From positions 1-51,325 of the forward strand of contig CAMTPA010000010.1 in assembly GCA_947074275.1 (NCBI GenBank): 51,325 nucleotides of DNA, given 5' to 3'. Every line of letters begins with the position of its first letter. Within the stretch, counting starts at the first letter, position 1. Shown here piece after piece: positions 51,282 to 51,325 of this stretch. Made by a program: the position numbers and the translations under genes. The notes under the pieces were generated by a model that had not been told where the DNA came from, ran no database searches, and worked only from the letters and a program-made list of their open reading frames with translations. Source of the DNA: an uncultured Bacteroides sp. Its GTDB lineage: Bacteria; Bacteroidota; Bacteroidia; Bacteroidales; Bacteroidaceae.

Positions 51282-51325
51282 ACTAAACTAAGGCTATTGA
51301 ACAGAGCCTTAGTTTAGTTTTTATT
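51282..51325 (+). terminator. Terminator of the 36-aa peptide gene
   Basis: ACTAAACTAAGGCT (51282-51295) is the exact reverse complement of AGCCTTAGTTTAGT (51305-51318), with a 9-nt loop and a T-run at the window end. Confidence 0.85.

Noticed and set aside
51282..51325. Terminal inverted repeat of the IS256 remnant
   Set aside because: The dyad is a tight hairpin with a T-run directly after the 36-aa gene, and no matching repeat lies on the other side of the remnant.
1..51325. tRNA or rRNA genes
   Set aside because: I looked through the larger intergenic gaps for TPsiC-arm-like sequence and cloverleaf pairing and saw none; a covariance-model scan was not possible.

Overview
The window is a piece of a Bacteroidales chromosome. 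The evidence is consistent across the window: lipoproteins with SSC/GGC lipoboxes, -7 boxes of the TAnnTTTG type with TTTG boxes 18-20 nt upstream, a lipoprotein-type Omp85 (TamL), DUF4296, DUF3332, DUF5103 (T9SS Plug-like), a fimbrillin-like surface lipoprotein, a PAS-rich hybrid kinase, and the gene order ileS-traR/dksA-lspA-DUF4296. HydABC and Rnf fit a strictly fermentative anaerobe. A relative of Dysgonomonas, Paludibacter or Porphyromonas is plausible, but the genus cannot be fixed from the sequence alone.

Layout. 1-464: end of rnfA. 677-1711: galE. 1966-3028: divergent cupin and HxlR regulator with two inverted repeats between them. 3029-5898: ispE-aguB-aguA operon (isoprenoid step plus agmatine to putrescine). 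6043-6573: DUF2148 protein. 6686-8135: FetAB-like transporter. 8354-12540: hydBAC, an electron-bifurcating-type [FeFe] hydrogenase, with a good promoter just upstream. 13069-13623: DUF3332 lipoprotein. 13722-16031: TamL, divergent from a SpoU methyltransferase. 16904-22825: five-gene operon ileS-dksA-like-lspA-DUF4296-small protein. 23046-23222: short acidic-protein gene. 23461-25295: MBL-fold hydrolase and fimbrillin-like lipoprotein. 25561-29320: hybrid histidine kinase coupled to a membrane EEP-family enzyme. 29473-30969: an unrecognised protein and a small lipoprotein. 31055-33432: RlmD-like and RluA-like rRNA modification genes. 33644-36364: ppdK. 36500-39151: OmpA lipoprotein-mtgA-DUF5103. 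39213-41589: divergent MATE and EamA transporters. 41666-46506: TolC-HlyD-ABC2-ABC2 export operon without an ATPase. 46837-48915: secreted esterase and MFS transporter. 49011-50681: fhs. 50682-50989: IS256-family transposase remnant. 51163-51273: 36-aa membrane peptide gene with a strong terminator.

Metabolic picture: PPDK, formate-THF ligase, a NAD/ferredoxin-type hydrogenase and Rnf point to redox balancing around ferredoxin and H2. The remainder is envelope biogenesis (LspA, TamL, MtgA, OmpA, Plug-like), efflux and rRNA modification. Mobile DNA is limited to one transposase relic. I see no rRNA, tRNA, CRISPR array or prophage.

The most unusual structure is non-coding. Six intergenic arrays (A-F) each carry 4-5 diverged copies of a 15-bp quasi-palindromic core close to TGATAACTGTTAACA, spaced at exactly 22 bp start to start. 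Five of the six sit within about 20 nt of, or overlap, the 3' end of a gene. Three of them also contain long inverted repeats in fixed phase with the unit. This looks like a dispersed repeat family with a conserved architecture.
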